64,000 nucleotides of DNA from Buchnera aphidicola str. Ak (Acyrthosiphon kondoi) (lineage in GTDB: Bacteria > Pseudomonadota > Gammaproteobacteria > Enterobacterales > Enterobacteriaceae), in the NCBI RefSeq assembly GCF_000225445.1, contig NC_017256.1, positions 558,001 to 622,000 on the forward strand, written 5' to 3'. Positions 25,353 to 35,375 of the stretch are shown one piece after another. Within the stretch, counting starts at the first letter, position 1. Every line of letters begins with the position of its first letter. The notes under the pieces are model-generated. The model was not told where the DNA came from, did not search any database, and saw nothing but the letters and a program-made list of their open reading frames with translations. A program made the translations under genes and the position numbers.

Positions 25353-26732
25353 ATGGCTAAAAATAAATTATATTTAAATCAAATTAATAGATTAAAAATT
25401 CCACCACATTCTTTAGAAGCAGAACAGTCAGTATTAGGTGGATTAATGTTGGATAATGAACAATGGGATAATGTTTCAGAGCACGTAGTTGCCGATGATT
25501 TTTTCAGTAAACCTCATCGTTTAATTTTTCAAGAAATGCAAAAACTTCTTGATTTAGGATATCCAATAGATTTAATTACTCTATCAGAGTCTTTAGAACA
25601 AAAGGGAAAATTAGAAAGCGTAGGTAGATTTTCTTATTTAGCTGAACTATCAAAAAACACTCCTAGCACAGCGAACATTACTGCATATGCTGATATAGTT
25701 CGAGAACGTGCTATAGTAAGAGAAATGATATTAGTAGCCAATAAAATAGCTAATGCTGGATATGATACACAAGGTCGAAAAAGCGAAGAACTATTAGATT
25801 ACGCAGAATCAAGTGTATTTAAAATTGCAGAAAAACGTTTCAAGAAGGACTCAGGACCAAAAAATATCGAACAAATTCTTGATGAAACTGTTGCTAGCAT
25901 TGAAAAATTATTCTTATCTCCTCATGATGGTGTAACAGGAGTCAATACAGGATATCAAGATTTAAATAAAAAAACATCAGGCTTGCAACGTTCTGAACTC
26001 ATTATTATTGCAGCAAGACCATCTATGGGAAAAACGACATTTGCTATGAATTTATGCGAAAATGCTGCTATGCTTTATGACAAACCAGTGTTAATATTTA
26101 GCCTGGAAATGCCTGGCGAACAAATTATGATGCGTATGTTAGCATCTTTATCTAGAGTTAATCAAGCACGAATTCGAACCGGACAATTAAATGATGAAGA
26201 TTGGGCACGTATGTCTGGCACTATTAATATTCTTCTCAAAAAAAAGAATATTTATATTGATGATTCTTCAGCATTGACTCCTAGCGAAGTACGTTCAAGA
26301 GCACGTCGTATTTATCGTGAAAATAACGGATTAACTTTAATAATGGTAGATTATCTACAACTAATGCGAGTGCCTTCTCTATCTGAAAATCGCACTCTTG
26401 AAATTGCAGAAATATCTAGAACATTAAAAGCATTAGCAAAAGAACTACAGGTTCCAGTAATAGCTCTATCACAACTCAATCGATCTTTAGAACAAAGATC
26501 AGATAAAAGACCAGTCAATTCAGATTTACGTGAATCAGGATCTTTAGAACAAGATGCGGATTTAATAATGTTTATATACCGTGATGAAATCTATAATGAA
26601 AACAGTGATCTTAAAGGAATAGCAGAAATTATAATAGGAAAGCAAAGAAACGGACCAATTGGGACAGTATGTTTAACTTTTAATGGACATTGGTCTAGAT
26701 TTGATAACTATTCGGGTCATAAATATGATTAA
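25353..26732 (+). CDS. dnaB: replicative DNA helicase DnaB
   Basis: DnaB is the hexameric 5'-3' helicase at the fork. I place the start at 25353 (MAKNKLYLNQ), like E. coli MAGNK; ATG 25335 adds six residues. Neither has a clear ribosome-binding site. The N-terminal primase-interacting domain starts PPHSLEAEQSVLGGLMLDNEQW. RecA-type motifs include the Walker A ARPSMGKTTFAMN near residue 224 and VDYLQLM near 330. Length 459 (E. coli 471). Confidence 0.97.
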   Translation: MAKNKLYLNQINRLKIPPHSLEAEQSVLGGLMLDNEQWDNVSEHVVADDFFSKPHRLIFQEMQKLLDLGYPIDLITLSESLEQKGKLESVGRFSYLAELSKNTPSTANITAYADIVRERAIVREMILVANKIANAGYDTQGRKSEELLDYAESSVFKIAEKRFKKDSGPKNIEQILDETVASIEKLFLSPHDGVTGVNTGYQDLNKKTSGLQRSELIIIAARPSMGKTTFAMNLCENAAMLYDKPVLIFSLEMPGEQIMMRMLASLSRVNQARIRTGQLNDEDWARMSGTINILLKKKNIYIDDSSALTPSEVRSRARRIYRENNGLTLIMVDYLQLMRVPSLSENRTLEIAEISRTLKALAKELQVPVIALSQLNRSLEQRSDKRPVNSDLRESGSLEQDADLIMFIYRDEIYNENSDLKGIAEIIIGKQRNGPIGTVCLTFNGHWSRFDNYSGHKYD

Positions 26733-26742
26733 ATATTAATGT

Positions 26743-26760
26743 ATTCAAAAATTTTTGAAT
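26743..26760. terminator. AT-rich palindrome after dnaB
   Basis: A perfect 18-base palindrome (ATTCAAAAATTTTTGAAT) sits 11 bases after the dnaB stop codon. It has no G/C clamp, so termination strength is doubtful. The rest of the gap to gshB (to 27030) shows nothing recognisable; E. coli yqgE, rsmE and endA are not seen. Confidence 0.35.
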
Positions 26761-27030
26761 AATTTGAAAATAAAAATATAAATTATAATTATTAAAAAAT
26801 ATTTTTTTAATTATTTAACAAGAAAAAATTAATTCTTTTTTTAAATAAATTATTTAAAAATTAAAAATCATTAAATTTTATAAAATTATAAATTTTTATG
26901 AAAATAAGTTTATCAATATATTTTAAAAAAATAATTAAAATAATATTATTTTAGATTTGAATATATCAATAAATCACTAATTTAATTTCACTAAAAAATA
27001 TCTACTTAAAAAAATTATTCAATTACTAAG

Positions 27031-27999
27031 ATGAAATATATGTGTAAAAAAACAAATTTAAAAATTGGAATATTAATGGATTCTATTGAATCAATTAATA
27101 TAAAAAAAGATTCAAGTTTTGCTATTTTATTGGAAGCTCAAAAAAGAAACCATATCATTCATTATATGGAAATGAATGATCTGTATTTAAGAAAAGGACA
27201 TCCATATGCAAGAACTCGTTTAATAAAACTAAAAAAAAATATAGAAAAATGGCATAGCTTCACTAAAGAACAAAATATTTCTTTAAGCGAATTAGATGCT
27301 ATTTTCATGCGAAAAGATCCTCCGTTTAACACTGAATTTATTTATTCAACATATATTCTAGAACGTGCAGAAGAAATGGGTGTGTTAATAATTAATAAAC
27401 CTCAAAGCTTACGTGATTGTAACGAAAAAATGTTTATATCATGGTTTGCTAATCTAACTACCGATACTTTAGTAACAAGAAACTTTATTCAAATACGTCA
27501 ATTCTGGGAAAAAAATCAAGATATTATAATCAAACCATTAGATGAAATGGGAGGATCTAATATCTTTCGAATCAAAAAAAATGATCCTAATTTTTCAGTT
27601 ATTATTGAAACAATGACAAATCATGAAAAAAAATACTGTATGGTTCAAAATTATTTGCCAGAAATTAAGCTTGGTGATAAAAGAATTTTAATTGTTAATG
27701 GAAAACCAATCCCTTGGTGTGTAGCTAGAATTCCATTAAGTGGAGAAACAAGAGCTAATTTAGCAGTTGGAGGAAAAGGAAAAATACAGTCACTAAGTAA
27801 AAGCGACTGGAAAATAGCAAATTATTTATCTCCTATTTTGAAAAAAAAAGGTTTAATTTTTGTTGGATTAGATGTGATTGGTGATAAACTAACAGAAATA
27901 AACGTGACAAGTCCAACATGTATTTGTGAAATCGAATCAGAAAAAAATATTTCTATTACTGGAATGTTATTAGATTACATTGAAAAAAAAATCTTATGA
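27031..27999 (+). CDS. gshB: glutathione synthetase
   Basis: The ATP-grasp enzyme joins gamma-glutamylcysteine and glycine. The 322-residue protein aligns with E. coli GshB from KIGILMDSIESINIKKDSSFAILLEAQ onward; the first ten residues may be an extension. It contains MRKDPPFNTEFIYSTYILERAE, NKPQSLRDCNEK and the glycine-rich KPLDEMGGSNIFR near 168. It is followed by ruvX, as in E. coli once yqgE is removed. Confidence 0.97.
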   Translation: MKYMCKKTNLKIGILMDSIESINIKKDSSFAILLEAQKRNHIIHYMEMNDLYLRKGHPYARTRLIKLKKNIEKWHSFTKEQNISLSELDAIFMRKDPPFNTEFIYSTYILERAEEMGVLIINKPQSLRDCNEKMFISWFANLTTDTLVTRNFIQIRQFWEKNQDIIIKPLDEMGGSNIFRIKKNDPNFSVIIETMTNHEKKYCMVQNYLPEIKLGDKRILIVNGKPIPWCVARIPLSGETRANLAVGGKGKIQSLSKSDWKIANYLSPILKKKGLIFVGLDVIGDKLTEINVTSPTCICEIESEKNISITGMLLDYIEKKIL

Positions 28000-28012
28000 T
28001 AGAGAAAATGAA

Positions 28013-28423
28013 ATGATAGTCATTGCGTTTGATTTTGGTATAAAAAAAATTGGAGTAGCTGTAGGAGAAAACATAACTAAAAAAGGAAGACCTTTAAATG
28101 TCTTAAATGCTCATCATGGAAAGCCCAATTGGAACAATATAAAAAATTTAATACAATATTGGCAACCTAAATTTATTATTGTAGGTCTTCCATTAAATAT
28201 AAATGGTACAAAACAGAACATGACTAATAAATCAGAGAAATTTGCTAATTTATTGAAATGTAAATTTAATACTATTGTAAAAATGCATGATGAACGCTTA
28301 ACAACTGTAGAAGCTAAATCAATAATTTTCAAAAAAAATGGTTTTAAAGCATTAAAACAAGAAAAAATTCACTCTTGCGCCGCTGTAATTATATTAGAGA
28401 GTTGGTTTAATCAATATTTTTAA
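28013..28423 (+). CDS. ruvX: RuvX/YqgF-type putative RNase H-fold nuclease
   Basis: The protein belongs to the YqgF family, an RNase H-like fold linked in E. coli to 16S rRNA 5'-end maturation. I place the start at 28013 (MIVIAFDFGIKKIGVAVGEN), giving 136 residues near the E. coli 138, 13 bases after the gshB stop; an open extension back to 27980 would overlap gshB. Acidic active-site positions are seen in AFDFG, and in HDERLTTVEA near residue 91. Confidence 0.93.
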   Translation: MIVIAFDFGIKKIGVAVGENITKKGRPLNVLNAHHGKPNWNNIKNLIQYWQPKFIIVGLPLNINGTKQNMTNKSEKFANLLKCKFNTIVKMHDERLTTVEAKSIIFKKNGFKALKQEKIHSCAAVIILESWFNQYF

Positions 28424-28490
28424 AGATGCAATTATTGAAAAATCATTTAAAAAAAGAGAATAATATGAACAATATAAAGTTTAATTTAAA

Positions 28491-29144
28491 ATGTATAAAA
28501 AAAAAATACAAAATATTATAAAAGACAATAATCTTTCTTTAAAAAAAATAAAAATTATAGCAGTTAGTAAAAAACAAAATGCTAACGTTATTGAACAAGC
28601 AATATTATCAGGCATTAATAATTTTGGAGAAAATTATGTACAAGAAAGTATTATTAAAATAAAAAAATTAAAAAAATATCAAGATGTTAAATGGCATTTC
28701 ATCGGTAAAATACAATCCAATAAAACTAAAAAAATCGCTCATTATTTTTCTTGGTGTCAAACAGTTGACAGAAAAAAAATCGCTATTTTGTTAAATAAAT
28801 TTAGACCTGTGTATTTACCACCAATAAATGTATTAATACAAGTGGATGGTTTCAAAGAAATTAAAAATAATAAGAATTATATAGAAAAATATCAATCACT
28901 AGCAACATCAATTTCTTTAATGCCCAATCTAAATTTAAGAGGAATTATGGCAATGCCTTTAATAAAAAAAAATATTACTGAAAGTAACATTCAATATGAA
29001 AACATAAAAAATATATTCTTCCAATTAAAAAAACAACACGCATCAATAGATACTTTATCATTAGGTACAAGTTTTGATATAAAGGAATCATTACTTGCTA
29101 CAAGTAATATGTTGAGAATTGGACGTGATATTTTTAATAAATAA
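28491..29144 (+). CDS. yggS: PLP homeostasis protein YggS
   Basis: The YggS/PLPBP family binds PLP in a single TIM-barrel domain and balances B6 vitamers; no catalytic activity is known. The 217-residue protein (E. coli 234) keeps the PLP lysine in IIAVSKKQNANVIEQAI near residue 26, GENYVQES near 48, WHFIGKIQSNK near 69, and LSLGTSFDIKESL near 190. It keeps its E. coli neighbours (gshB-yqgF-yggS-hemW block). Confidence 0.93.
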   Translation: MYKKKIQNIIKDNNLSLKKIKIIAVSKKQNANVIEQAILSGINNFGENYVQESIIKIKKLKKYQDVKWHFIGKIQSNKTKKIAHYFSWCQTVDRKKIAILLNKFRPVYLPPINVLIQVDGFKEIKNNKNYIEKYQSLATSISLMPNLNLRGIMAMPLIKKNITESNIQYENIKNIFFQLKKQHASIDTLSLGTSFDIKESLLATSNMLRIGRDIFNK

Positions 29145-29188
29145 AAAATTATTTTATAAAAGCCAATCTAAAAAATGAAAATTTTATC

Positions 29189-30319
29189 ATGTTTATATTA
29201 CCCCCTATTAGTTTATATATTCACATTCCTTGGTGTTTAAAAAAATGTGGATATTGTGATTTTTATTCATATGTTAGTCAAGAAATTATTCCTGAAGAAA
29301 AATACATTGAAAATTTATTAAAAGATCTTGAAAAAGATCTATCTCTAATTAACAATAGAAAAATAAATACTATTTTCATTGGTGGTGGTACACCTAGTTT
29401 ATTAAAAAGCAAATCCATAAAAAAACTACTTCAAGGTGTACAAAAAAGGATTATGATTTCTAAAAATTCAGAAATTACTATAGAAGCTAATCCTAAAACA
29501 TTAGAATATCAGCGTTTTATTCATTATAAAAAGTCTGGCATTAATCGTTTTTCATTAGGTATACAAACGTTTAATTCAAATTTATTAAAAAAAATAGAAC
29601 GTACATATAATTCAAAAGAAGCAATAAATGCTATTTTAGAATCAAAAAAAATTAGTGATAATTTAAATTTAGATTTAATGTATGGTTTACCTGGTCAATC
29701 AATAGAAGATGCATTATTGGATTTACAGATTGCCATTAAATACAATCCATCTCATATATCATGGTATCAACTCACTATAGAAACTAATACTCTATTTTAT
29801 GCGAAAAAAATAAAACTACCTAATGAAGATATCGTATTCAATATGTTTATTGAAGGAAATAGATTATTAAAAAAAGCAGGATACAAAAAATATGAAATAT
29901 CTTCATATTCTAAACTTAATTATCAATGTCAACATAATCTTAATTACTGGAATTTTGGTGATTATATAGGAATAGGTTGTGGTGCTCATGGTAAAATCAC
30001 TCAAAAAAATGGTAAAATCATCCGAACTATTAAAAATAAAAATATAAATTATTTTTTAAGTGGTAATTATCTCAATTCTATACATACAGTATCTGAAAAA
30101 GACAAAATATTTGAATATTTTATGAATGTTTTTAGGTTATATCAACCTATTCTAAAAAAACATTTTCGAGAGAAAACTAATATAAACGAAAGTTTTATAG
30201 AAAAAAAAATTCACATAGCGATACAAAAAGGATTTTTAATTAATGAATTAAATTATTGGCGTACAACAGAAAAAGGGAAGAATTTTTTAAATTTACTATT
30301 AGAAATTTTTTTAAAATAA
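29189..30319 (+). CDS. hemW: radical SAM heme chaperone HemW-like protein
   Basis: The 376-residue protein (E. coli 378) has the radical-SAM cysteines in PWCLKKCGYCDFYSY near residue 14, the HemW form CxxxCxxCxF. Further motifs are IFIGGGTPSLL, IEANPKTLE, RFSLGIQTF and DLMYGLPGQ near 167. HemW-type proteins bind heme and were long called oxygen-independent coproporphyrinogen oxidases. It converges on trmB with a 10-base gap. Confidence 0.94.
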   Translation: MFILPPISLYIHIPWCLKKCGYCDFYSYVSQEIIPEEKYIENLLKDLEKDLSLINNRKINTIFIGGGTPSLLKSKSIKKLLQGVQKRIMISKNSEITIEANPKTLEYQRFIHYKKSGINRFSLGIQTFNSNLLKKIERTYNSKEAINAILESKKISDNLNLDLMYGLPGQSIEDALLDLQIAIKYNPSHISWYQLTIETNTLFYAKKIKLPNEDIVFNMFIEGNRLLKKAGYKKYEISSYSKLNYQCQHNLNYWNFGDYIGIGCGAHGKITQKNGKIIRTIKNKNINYFLSGNYLNSIHTVSEKDKIFEYFMNVFRLYQPILKKHFREKTNINESFIEKKIHIAIQKGFLINELNYWRTTEKGKNFLNLLLEIFLK

Positions 30320-30329
30320 AATTAAAGTA

Positions 30330-31049
30330 CTATTTTTTTAACTGAAACATTAAATCAAAAATATTGTTGCCTCGAAGACGCCCTCTCTTTTCAAATTTAG
30401 TTATCATACGAGAGGTCGGACGTTTAATAAAATTATTTTTTTTAGACAAATTTTTATAATTTTTAATATCTTGTATTTCATCTAATATATAAAAAGCATA
30501 TGATTCTGAATCAGTAGCAATATGTAATGTACCATTAATTATTAATTTTTTTGAAATGATTTTTAAAAAATTATTATTTAACAATCTTCTCTTATTATGG
30601 CGTTTTTTATCCCAAGGATCTGGAAAAAAAATTTGTATAGTTGACAGAGTATGATCGGAAATCATCTTATGTATAACTTCAATTGCATCATGATAAATCA
30701 CTTTTAAGTTTTGAACTTTATAAGTATAAGCAGAATATAAACAAGATCCTATGCCTGATTTATATACTTCTATTCCTATAAAATCTTTATCTGGAAAATT
30801 AATAGCAGTTTTGACTAAAGATTCTCCTGAACCAAAACCAATTTCTAATATAACTGGAGCAGTACGATTAAATACAGATAATAAATTTAATGGTTTTAAT
30901 TGAAAATCAATACCAATTAAAGACCAATATTTTTGAATTGCACTTAACTGAGATGCAGTAATACGACCTTTTCTACATACAAAACTACGAATTTGACGCA
31001 AAAAAATGCCATTATGGTTATATATTGGAGTTATAATATTATTCTTCAT
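30330..31049 (-). CDS. trmB: tRNA (guanine-N7)-methyltransferase
   Basis: TrmB methylates G46 in the variable loop of tRNAs. The 239-residue protein (E. coli 239) shows the SAM site VILEIGFGSGESLVK near residue 70 and the signature IFFPDPWDKKRHNKRRL near 146. It lies between hemW and the divergent mutY, matching E. coli yggH next to mutY. Confidence 0.96.
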   Translation of the reverse strand: MKNNIITPIYNHNGIFLRQIRSFVCRKGRITASQLSAIQKYWSLIGIDFQLKPLNLLSVFNRTAPVILEIGFGSGESLVKTAINFPDKDFIGIEVYKSGIGSCLYSAYTYKVQNLKVIYHDAIEVIHKMISDHTLSTIQIFFPDPWDKKRHNKRRLLNNNFLKIISKKLIINGTLHIATDSESYAFYILDEIQDIKNYKNLSKKNNFIKRPTSRMITKFEKRGRLRGNNIFDLMFQLKK

Positions 31050-31163
31050 ATTTTTACTTAAAATGTTATTTTAAATTAATTAAAATAATTTATTTAAATC
31101 ATATTTTATCAATTTTTTTAAAAAACATATCTATAATTTTTTATAAAAATGGTTCGTATTATA

Positions 31164-32216
31164 ATGACAAAATATATTTTTTCACAATTTATTTTAAACT
31201 GGTACCACAAAAATGGTAGAAAAGATTTACCATGGCAAAAAAATAAAACATTGTATACAGTTTGGATATCTGAAATAATGTTACAACAAACAACAGTAAA
31301 ATCCGTCATTCCTTATTTTAAAAAATTCATATTAAATTTCCCAAACATAAAATCTTTAAATGATAGTACATTAGATGATGTGTTGCATTTATGGAGTGGT
31401 CTTGGATATTATAATAGAGCTAAAAACATTTATAAATCAGCACAAATAATCAAGAAAGACTTCCAAGGAATATTTCCTGATCAATTTTTAAAAATCATTA
31501 AATTACCTGGAATAGGAAAAACTACAGCAGGAGCTATTTTATCTTTATCATTAAATTTTTTTTATCCTATTTTAGATGGTAATGTAAAAAGAATTTTAAT
31601 GCGTTATTATGGAATATCAGCATTTTTAAAAGATAAAAAAACAGAAAAAAAATTATGGAAAATTATTGAATCGATTACGCCAATATATAATACAGGTAAA
31701 TTTAATCAGGGTATGATGGATATAGGATCGTCTATTTGTACACCTGTAAAGCCAAAATGTAAAATTTGTCCATTAAATAAAGAGTGCATTGCTAAAATAG
31801 AAGAAAAATGGGAACAATACCCTTTAAAAAATATAAAAAAAATATATCCTAAAAAAACATCTTGGTTTATTATAATTAAACATAACAATTACTTTTGGTT
31901 AATAAAAAATACGGAAGAAAATATCTGGAAAAATTTATTTTGTTTCCCAAAATTCAATAGTAAAAAAATAGCTTTAAAATGGTTAGAAAACAAGAAAATA
32001 AATATAAATTCTCATGAAAAAATGACATCATTTGTTCATAAATTTAGTCATTTTTCTTTACATATTCATCTAATTTTAATCAAAATATCTTGTATTTCAA
32101 ATTTTTTACAAAAAAAAAATTCAAGTATTTGGTATAATTTAAAAAATCCTCAACACATAGGATTACCCCAACCAGTACAGAAAATACTTAAAAATTTTAA
32201 AAAAGACGTTTTTTAA
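31164..32216 (+). CDS. mutY: adenine DNA glycosylase MutY
   Basis: MutY removes adenine mispaired with 8-oxoguanine. I chose ATG 31164 ([20 protein letters not shown]), which gives 350 residues, exactly the E. coli length; ATG 31149 adds five. The catalytic Glu is in SEIMLQQT near residue 38, the helix-hairpin-helix in [12 protein letters not shown], and the Asp in [10 protein letters not shown]. The Fe-S cluster motif C-x6-C-x2-C-x5-C ([17 protein letters not shown]) is intact. Confidence 0.97.
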   Translation: MTKYIFSQFILNWYHKNGRKDLPWQKNKTLYTVWISEIMLQQTTVKSVIPYFKKFILNFPNIKSLNDSTLDDVLHLWSGLGYYNRAKNIYKSAQIIKKDFQGIFPDQFLKIIKLPGIGKTTAGAILSLSLNFFYPILDGNVKRILMRYYGISAFLKDKKTEKKLWKIIESITPIYNTGKFNQGMMDIGSSICTPVKPKCKICPLNKECIAKIEEKWEQYPLKNIKKIYPKKTSWFIIIKHNNYFWLIKNTEENIWKNLFCFPKFNSKKIALKWLENKKININSHEKMTSFVHKFSHFSLHIHLILIKISCISNFLQKKNSSIWYNLKNPQHIGLPQPVQKILKNFKKDVF

Positions 32217-32235
32217 AAAAAGGAGTATTCAAATA

Positions 32236-32469
32236 ATGAAACGTATTATTTTTTGCACATTTTTAAAAAAACAATCTGAAGGTCAAGATTTTCAATTTTA
32301 TCCAGGTGAATTAGGAGAAAAAATATACAATCAAATCTCAAAAAAAGCATGGGAAAAATGGATAGCAAAGCAAACTATTTTAATCAATGAAAAAAAATTA
32401 AATATGTTTAACCTTGAAGACCGTAAAAAAATTGAAGAACATATGAAATTATTTTTATTTGAAAAATAA
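32236..32469 (+). CDS. yggX: YggX-type Fe(II)/oxidative damage protection protein, short
   Basis: The 77-residue protein opens [35 protein letters not shown] and keeps the family Cys near residue 7. YggX is proposed to protect Fe-S proteins and traffic iron. It stops at LFLFEK, about 14 residues before the E. coli C-terminus. It follows mutY by 19 bases with AGGAG before the ATG, as in the E. coli mutY-yggX operon. Confidence 0.95.
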   Translation: MKRIIFCTFLKKQSEGQDFQFYPGELGEKIYNQISKKAWEKWIAKQTILINEKKLNMFNLEDRKKIEEHMKLFLFEK

Positions 32470-32547
32470 CATATTTTTATATAAAATTTTTTAGAATATT
32501 TTTCTAACACACACTACTTAATATCACTTACTTTAAAAAATAATACA

Positions 32548-33336
32548 GTGCTTATATTTGATTCTGGTGTCGGTGGGTTGTCTATATTGAAAAATATAAA
32601 AAAAATTTTACCAAAAATTCATTATATTTATATATTAGACAACGAAGCATTTCCTTACGGAAATAAAACGGAATTTTTCATTATTGAAAGAAGTATAAAA
32701 ATAATTAATACAATAAAAAAAATTCATCCTATTACTATAGTTGTAATCGCATGCAATACAGTAAGTACTGTAGCCTTGTCTATTTTAAGAAATAAATTTA
32801 AATTTCCTATTATTGGCATATTTCCTGATATAAAAACTGCTTCTAAAATAACTAAAAATAAAATTATTGGTTTAATAGCGACTAAAACTACAATTAATTC
32901 TTATTATACAAAAAAAATAATCTATAAAAATTCTTTTTCTAATACCATACAAGTAATAGGTACAAATAAATTAGCTCTAATAGCTGAAAAAAAAGTTCGA
33001 GGTATTACAGTTCCAGAAATAAAATTAAAAGATATTTTTCAACCATGGACTAGTCTTTTATCATATCCTGATACTATTATATTGGGCTGCACTCATTTTT
33101 CATTATTAGAAGAAGAAATCAAGAAAATTTTATATAAAAAATCATCTCTTTTTTTTATTGATTCTATACAAAAAGTTGCATTTCAAATTAAAAATTATTT
33201 TTATAAATCAAAAAATAATCAAAATATAAAAAAAAACATTCTTTTATATTCAAAAAATACTAAAGACTTGCAAAATTTATTATGTTATTTAAAAAGATAT
33301 CAATTTGCAAAAATTGAATATTTTAATTTAAATTAG
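32548..33336 (+). CDS. murI: glutamate racemase
   Basis: MurI supplies D-glutamate for peptidoglycan. The 262-residue frame shows FDSGVGGLSI with the first Asp/Ser pair, FPYGNK near residue 36, ACNTVSTVAL with one catalytic Cys near 72, and LGCTHFSLLE with the second near 183. The only usual start is GTG 32548, and homology (Thr-Val-Leu before FDSG) already covers the codon before it. The 3' end overlaps convergent sbcB by 14 bases. Confidence 0.93.
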   Translation: MLIFDSGVGGLSILKNIKKILPKIHYIYILDNEAFPYGNKTEFFIIERSIKIINTIKKIHPITIVVIACNTVSTVALSILRNKFKFPIIGIFPDIKTASKITKNKIIGLIATKTTINSYYTKKIIYKNSFSNTIQVIGTNKLALIAEKKVRGITVPEIKLKDIFQPWTSLLSYPDTIILGCTHFSLLEEEIKKILYKKSSLFFIDSIQKVAFQIKNYFYKSKNNQNIKKNILLYSKNTKDLQNLLCYLKRYQFAKIEYFNLN

Positions 33337-34768
33337 CGCTTTCAAATAATAATTTTTTATATTTTTGAAAAACGTATTCTAATAATTCTTTTAATAATAT
33401 TACTTTTTCTATATTTTTAGAATATTTTTGCAGTAAAAATTTAATTTTATTTTCATATTCTTTTAAAAATATTGGATTAAAAGTCTTCATGCAATATTTT
33501 AACCATATTTTTTTTTCATTTTCATTCAATGTATGAAAAAAATTACGAGCACGATAACGAAAAAGTAGATTTTTTAAGCGAGAATCATGAAAATTAAAAT
33601 TCATATTTTTCAAAAAAACTGGTTTAGTATTTCTGATAATTTTTATAATTTTTTTATCATATAAGTTAAAAAAAGAATTATATATTTCTAAATCAACATT
33701 ATCAGAATCATGTATTTTCTTTTCTTGAGAAAAAATAATTTGAATATTTTTAATAAAAAAATTGTTTTTTTTTATTAAATTGATTTTTTCATCAAATGAA
33801 GATCTATGAAAATTTAAACGATTATAGTCTTCTTTTTGCATTATTTTTATTGGTGCTAGCATAGGACATCGATTCAAATATAATAATACTACTCCTAAAT
33901 CAAATAAGTTTTTAATAAAAACATCATCAAAATATATTTTTTTACATACGTGTATCAATTCGTTAATATTTTTAAATAAATCAATAGCAATTAATATGTT
34001 GCTATTATTTTTATGCCATGCTATAGGAAGTATGCAACTCATATTATGACGCACAGCACCAAAATAACTAGAAATATAAATTACTGGTTCAAACTTTTTT
34101 AAATCAATCAATTTATATAATTCGTTTTTTTTTCTTATTTTCAAAAAAAAATTAAAAAGTCTAGGCTGTTTTTGCTTAACAAGTTTTGCCATTTCAATAG
34201 TTGCGTATACATCCGAAACCGCATCATGTGCATTTAAATGTACAATATTATTTATTTTTGTTAAATCTGATAATTTAAAACTTGGCAATCCTAATTCATT
34301 TTTAGGCCATTTTATACCACTGGGTCTCAATGCATAACATGCTCGTAATAAATTCAATATGTCCCAGCGAGAGTTCCCATTCTTCCAGCTCCATTCGTAA
34401 GGATCAAAAAAATTTCTATAAAAAATATTTCTAGTAATTTCATCATCAAAATTAATATTATTATAACCAACAATACAAGTATTAGACTCTGTTAAAATAT
34501 TATGTATCTTCTTAGAAAAATTATATTCATTACTTCCATTTTTTTCTGTATATTGAGGAGTAATATGAGTGATTAAAACAGAACAGGGATCAGGTAAATA
34601 ATCATCTGATGGAAAACAGTAAAAATAATATGGATTATCTATTATATTTAAATTTGTATCCGTTCTGATACATGCAAATTGAGCAGGTTTATCTAAACAT
34701 GCATTTATGCCAAAAGTTTCATAATCATAAAACAAAAAAGTAGATGTATTTTTTTTAAATTGTATCAT
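33323..34768 (-). CDS. sbcB: exodeoxyribonuclease I
   Basis: The 481-residue 3'-5' single-strand DNase (E. coli ExoI 475) acts in mismatch repair and recombination. Exonuclease motifs are FLFYDYETFGINACLDKPAQFA near residue 12, the NNINFDDEITRNIFYRNFFD segment near 102 and HDAVSDVYATIEMA near 181. A lower-conservation accessory C-terminus follows. Divergent from tmaR; the two genes are also near each other in E. coli. Confidence 0.95.
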   Translation of the reverse strand: MIQFKKNTSTFLFYDYETFGINACLDKPAQFACIRTDTNLNIIDNPYYFYCFPSDDYLPDPCSVLITHITPQYTEKNGSNEYNFSKKIHNILTESNTCIVGYNNINFDDEITRNIFYRNFFDPYEWSWKNGNSRWDILNLLRACYALRPSGIKWPKNELGLPSFKLSDLTKINNIVHLNAHDAVSDVYATIEMAKLVKQKQPRLFNFFLKIRKKNELYKLIDLKKFEPVIYISSYFGAVRHNMSCILPIAWHKNNSNILIAIDLFKNINELIHVCKKIYFDDVFIKNLFDLGVVLLYLNRCPMLAPIKIMQKEDYNRLNFHRSSFDEKINLIKKNNFFIKNIQIIFSQEKKIHDSDNVDLEIYNSFFNLYDKKIIKIIRNTKPVFLKNMNFNFHDSRLKNLLFRYRARNFFHTLNENEKKIWLKYCMKTFNPIFLKEYENKIKFLLQKYSKNIEKVILLKELLEYVFQKYKKLLFESANLN

Positions 34769-34849
34769 TTTTTGATTTTAATAAAATAATTTAATAAACT
34801 ATTAAACTCCTAAAAAATTAATTAACTTAATAAAAAAAGGCTTTTTAGT

Positions 34850-35158
34850 ATGTCAGAGACAAAAAAATCATTTAAAAATGTATTAGAATTCGTTCATAAA
34901 TTTAGAAGAAAAAATAAAATTAAAAGAGAAATAAGCGATATTGAAAAAAAAATACGAGATAACCAAAAAAGAATACTACTATTAGATAATCTTAGCCAAT
35001 ATATTACATTAGATATGAATTATGAGGAAATTAAAAAGATAATTTGTATGATGAAAAATGATTATGAAGATCGAGTAGATGATTATATTGTTAAAAGTGC
35101 AGAGTTATCAAAAGAGAAAAGAAATTTGTCAAAAGAATTAAAGTCAATTGTTAAATAA
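34850..35158 (+). CDS. tmaR: TmaR/YeeX family pole-localising PTS regulator
   Basis: The 102-residue, highly charged coiled-coil protein closely matches E. coli YeeX, for example [20 protein letters not shown] near residue 18, then [15 protein letters not shown], and [15 protein letters not shown] near 63. YeeX has been renamed TmaR, which recruits PTS enzyme I to the cell pole in E. coli. It lacks the last few residues of the E. coli protein. Whether it controls the PTS here is inference. Confidence 0.92.
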   Translation: MSETKKSFKNVLEFVHKFRRKNKIKREISDIEKKIRDNQKRILLLDNLSQYITLDMNYEEIKKIICMMKNDYEDRVDDYIVKSAELSKEKRNLSKELKSIVK

Positions 35159-35169
35159 TGTATTTTTTT

Positions 35170-35242
35170 CTCCTCCGACTGGATTCGAACCAGTGACATA
35201 CGGATTAACAGTCCGCCGTTCTACCAACTGAACTACAGAGGA
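35170..35242 (-). tRNA. asnT-like: tRNA-Asn (anticodon GTT)
   Basis: On the minus strand TCCTCTG (from 35242) pairs with CGGAGGA; the anticodon loop is CTGTTAA within GGCGGACTGTTAATCCGT, giving GTT. The T-arm GGTTCGAATCC is intact and the discriminator is G. No CCA is encoded. Confidence 0.96.
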
Positions 35243-35375
35243 ATATAAATATATATATCAAAATTTTTTATATGTGTCAAATATATATATATAAATTGTT
35301 TAAAAATATAAAATTTTTAAAAGAGTTCTAGATTATTAGAAAAAATTGCTTTATAGTAGAAGGGTAAAAAAATAT

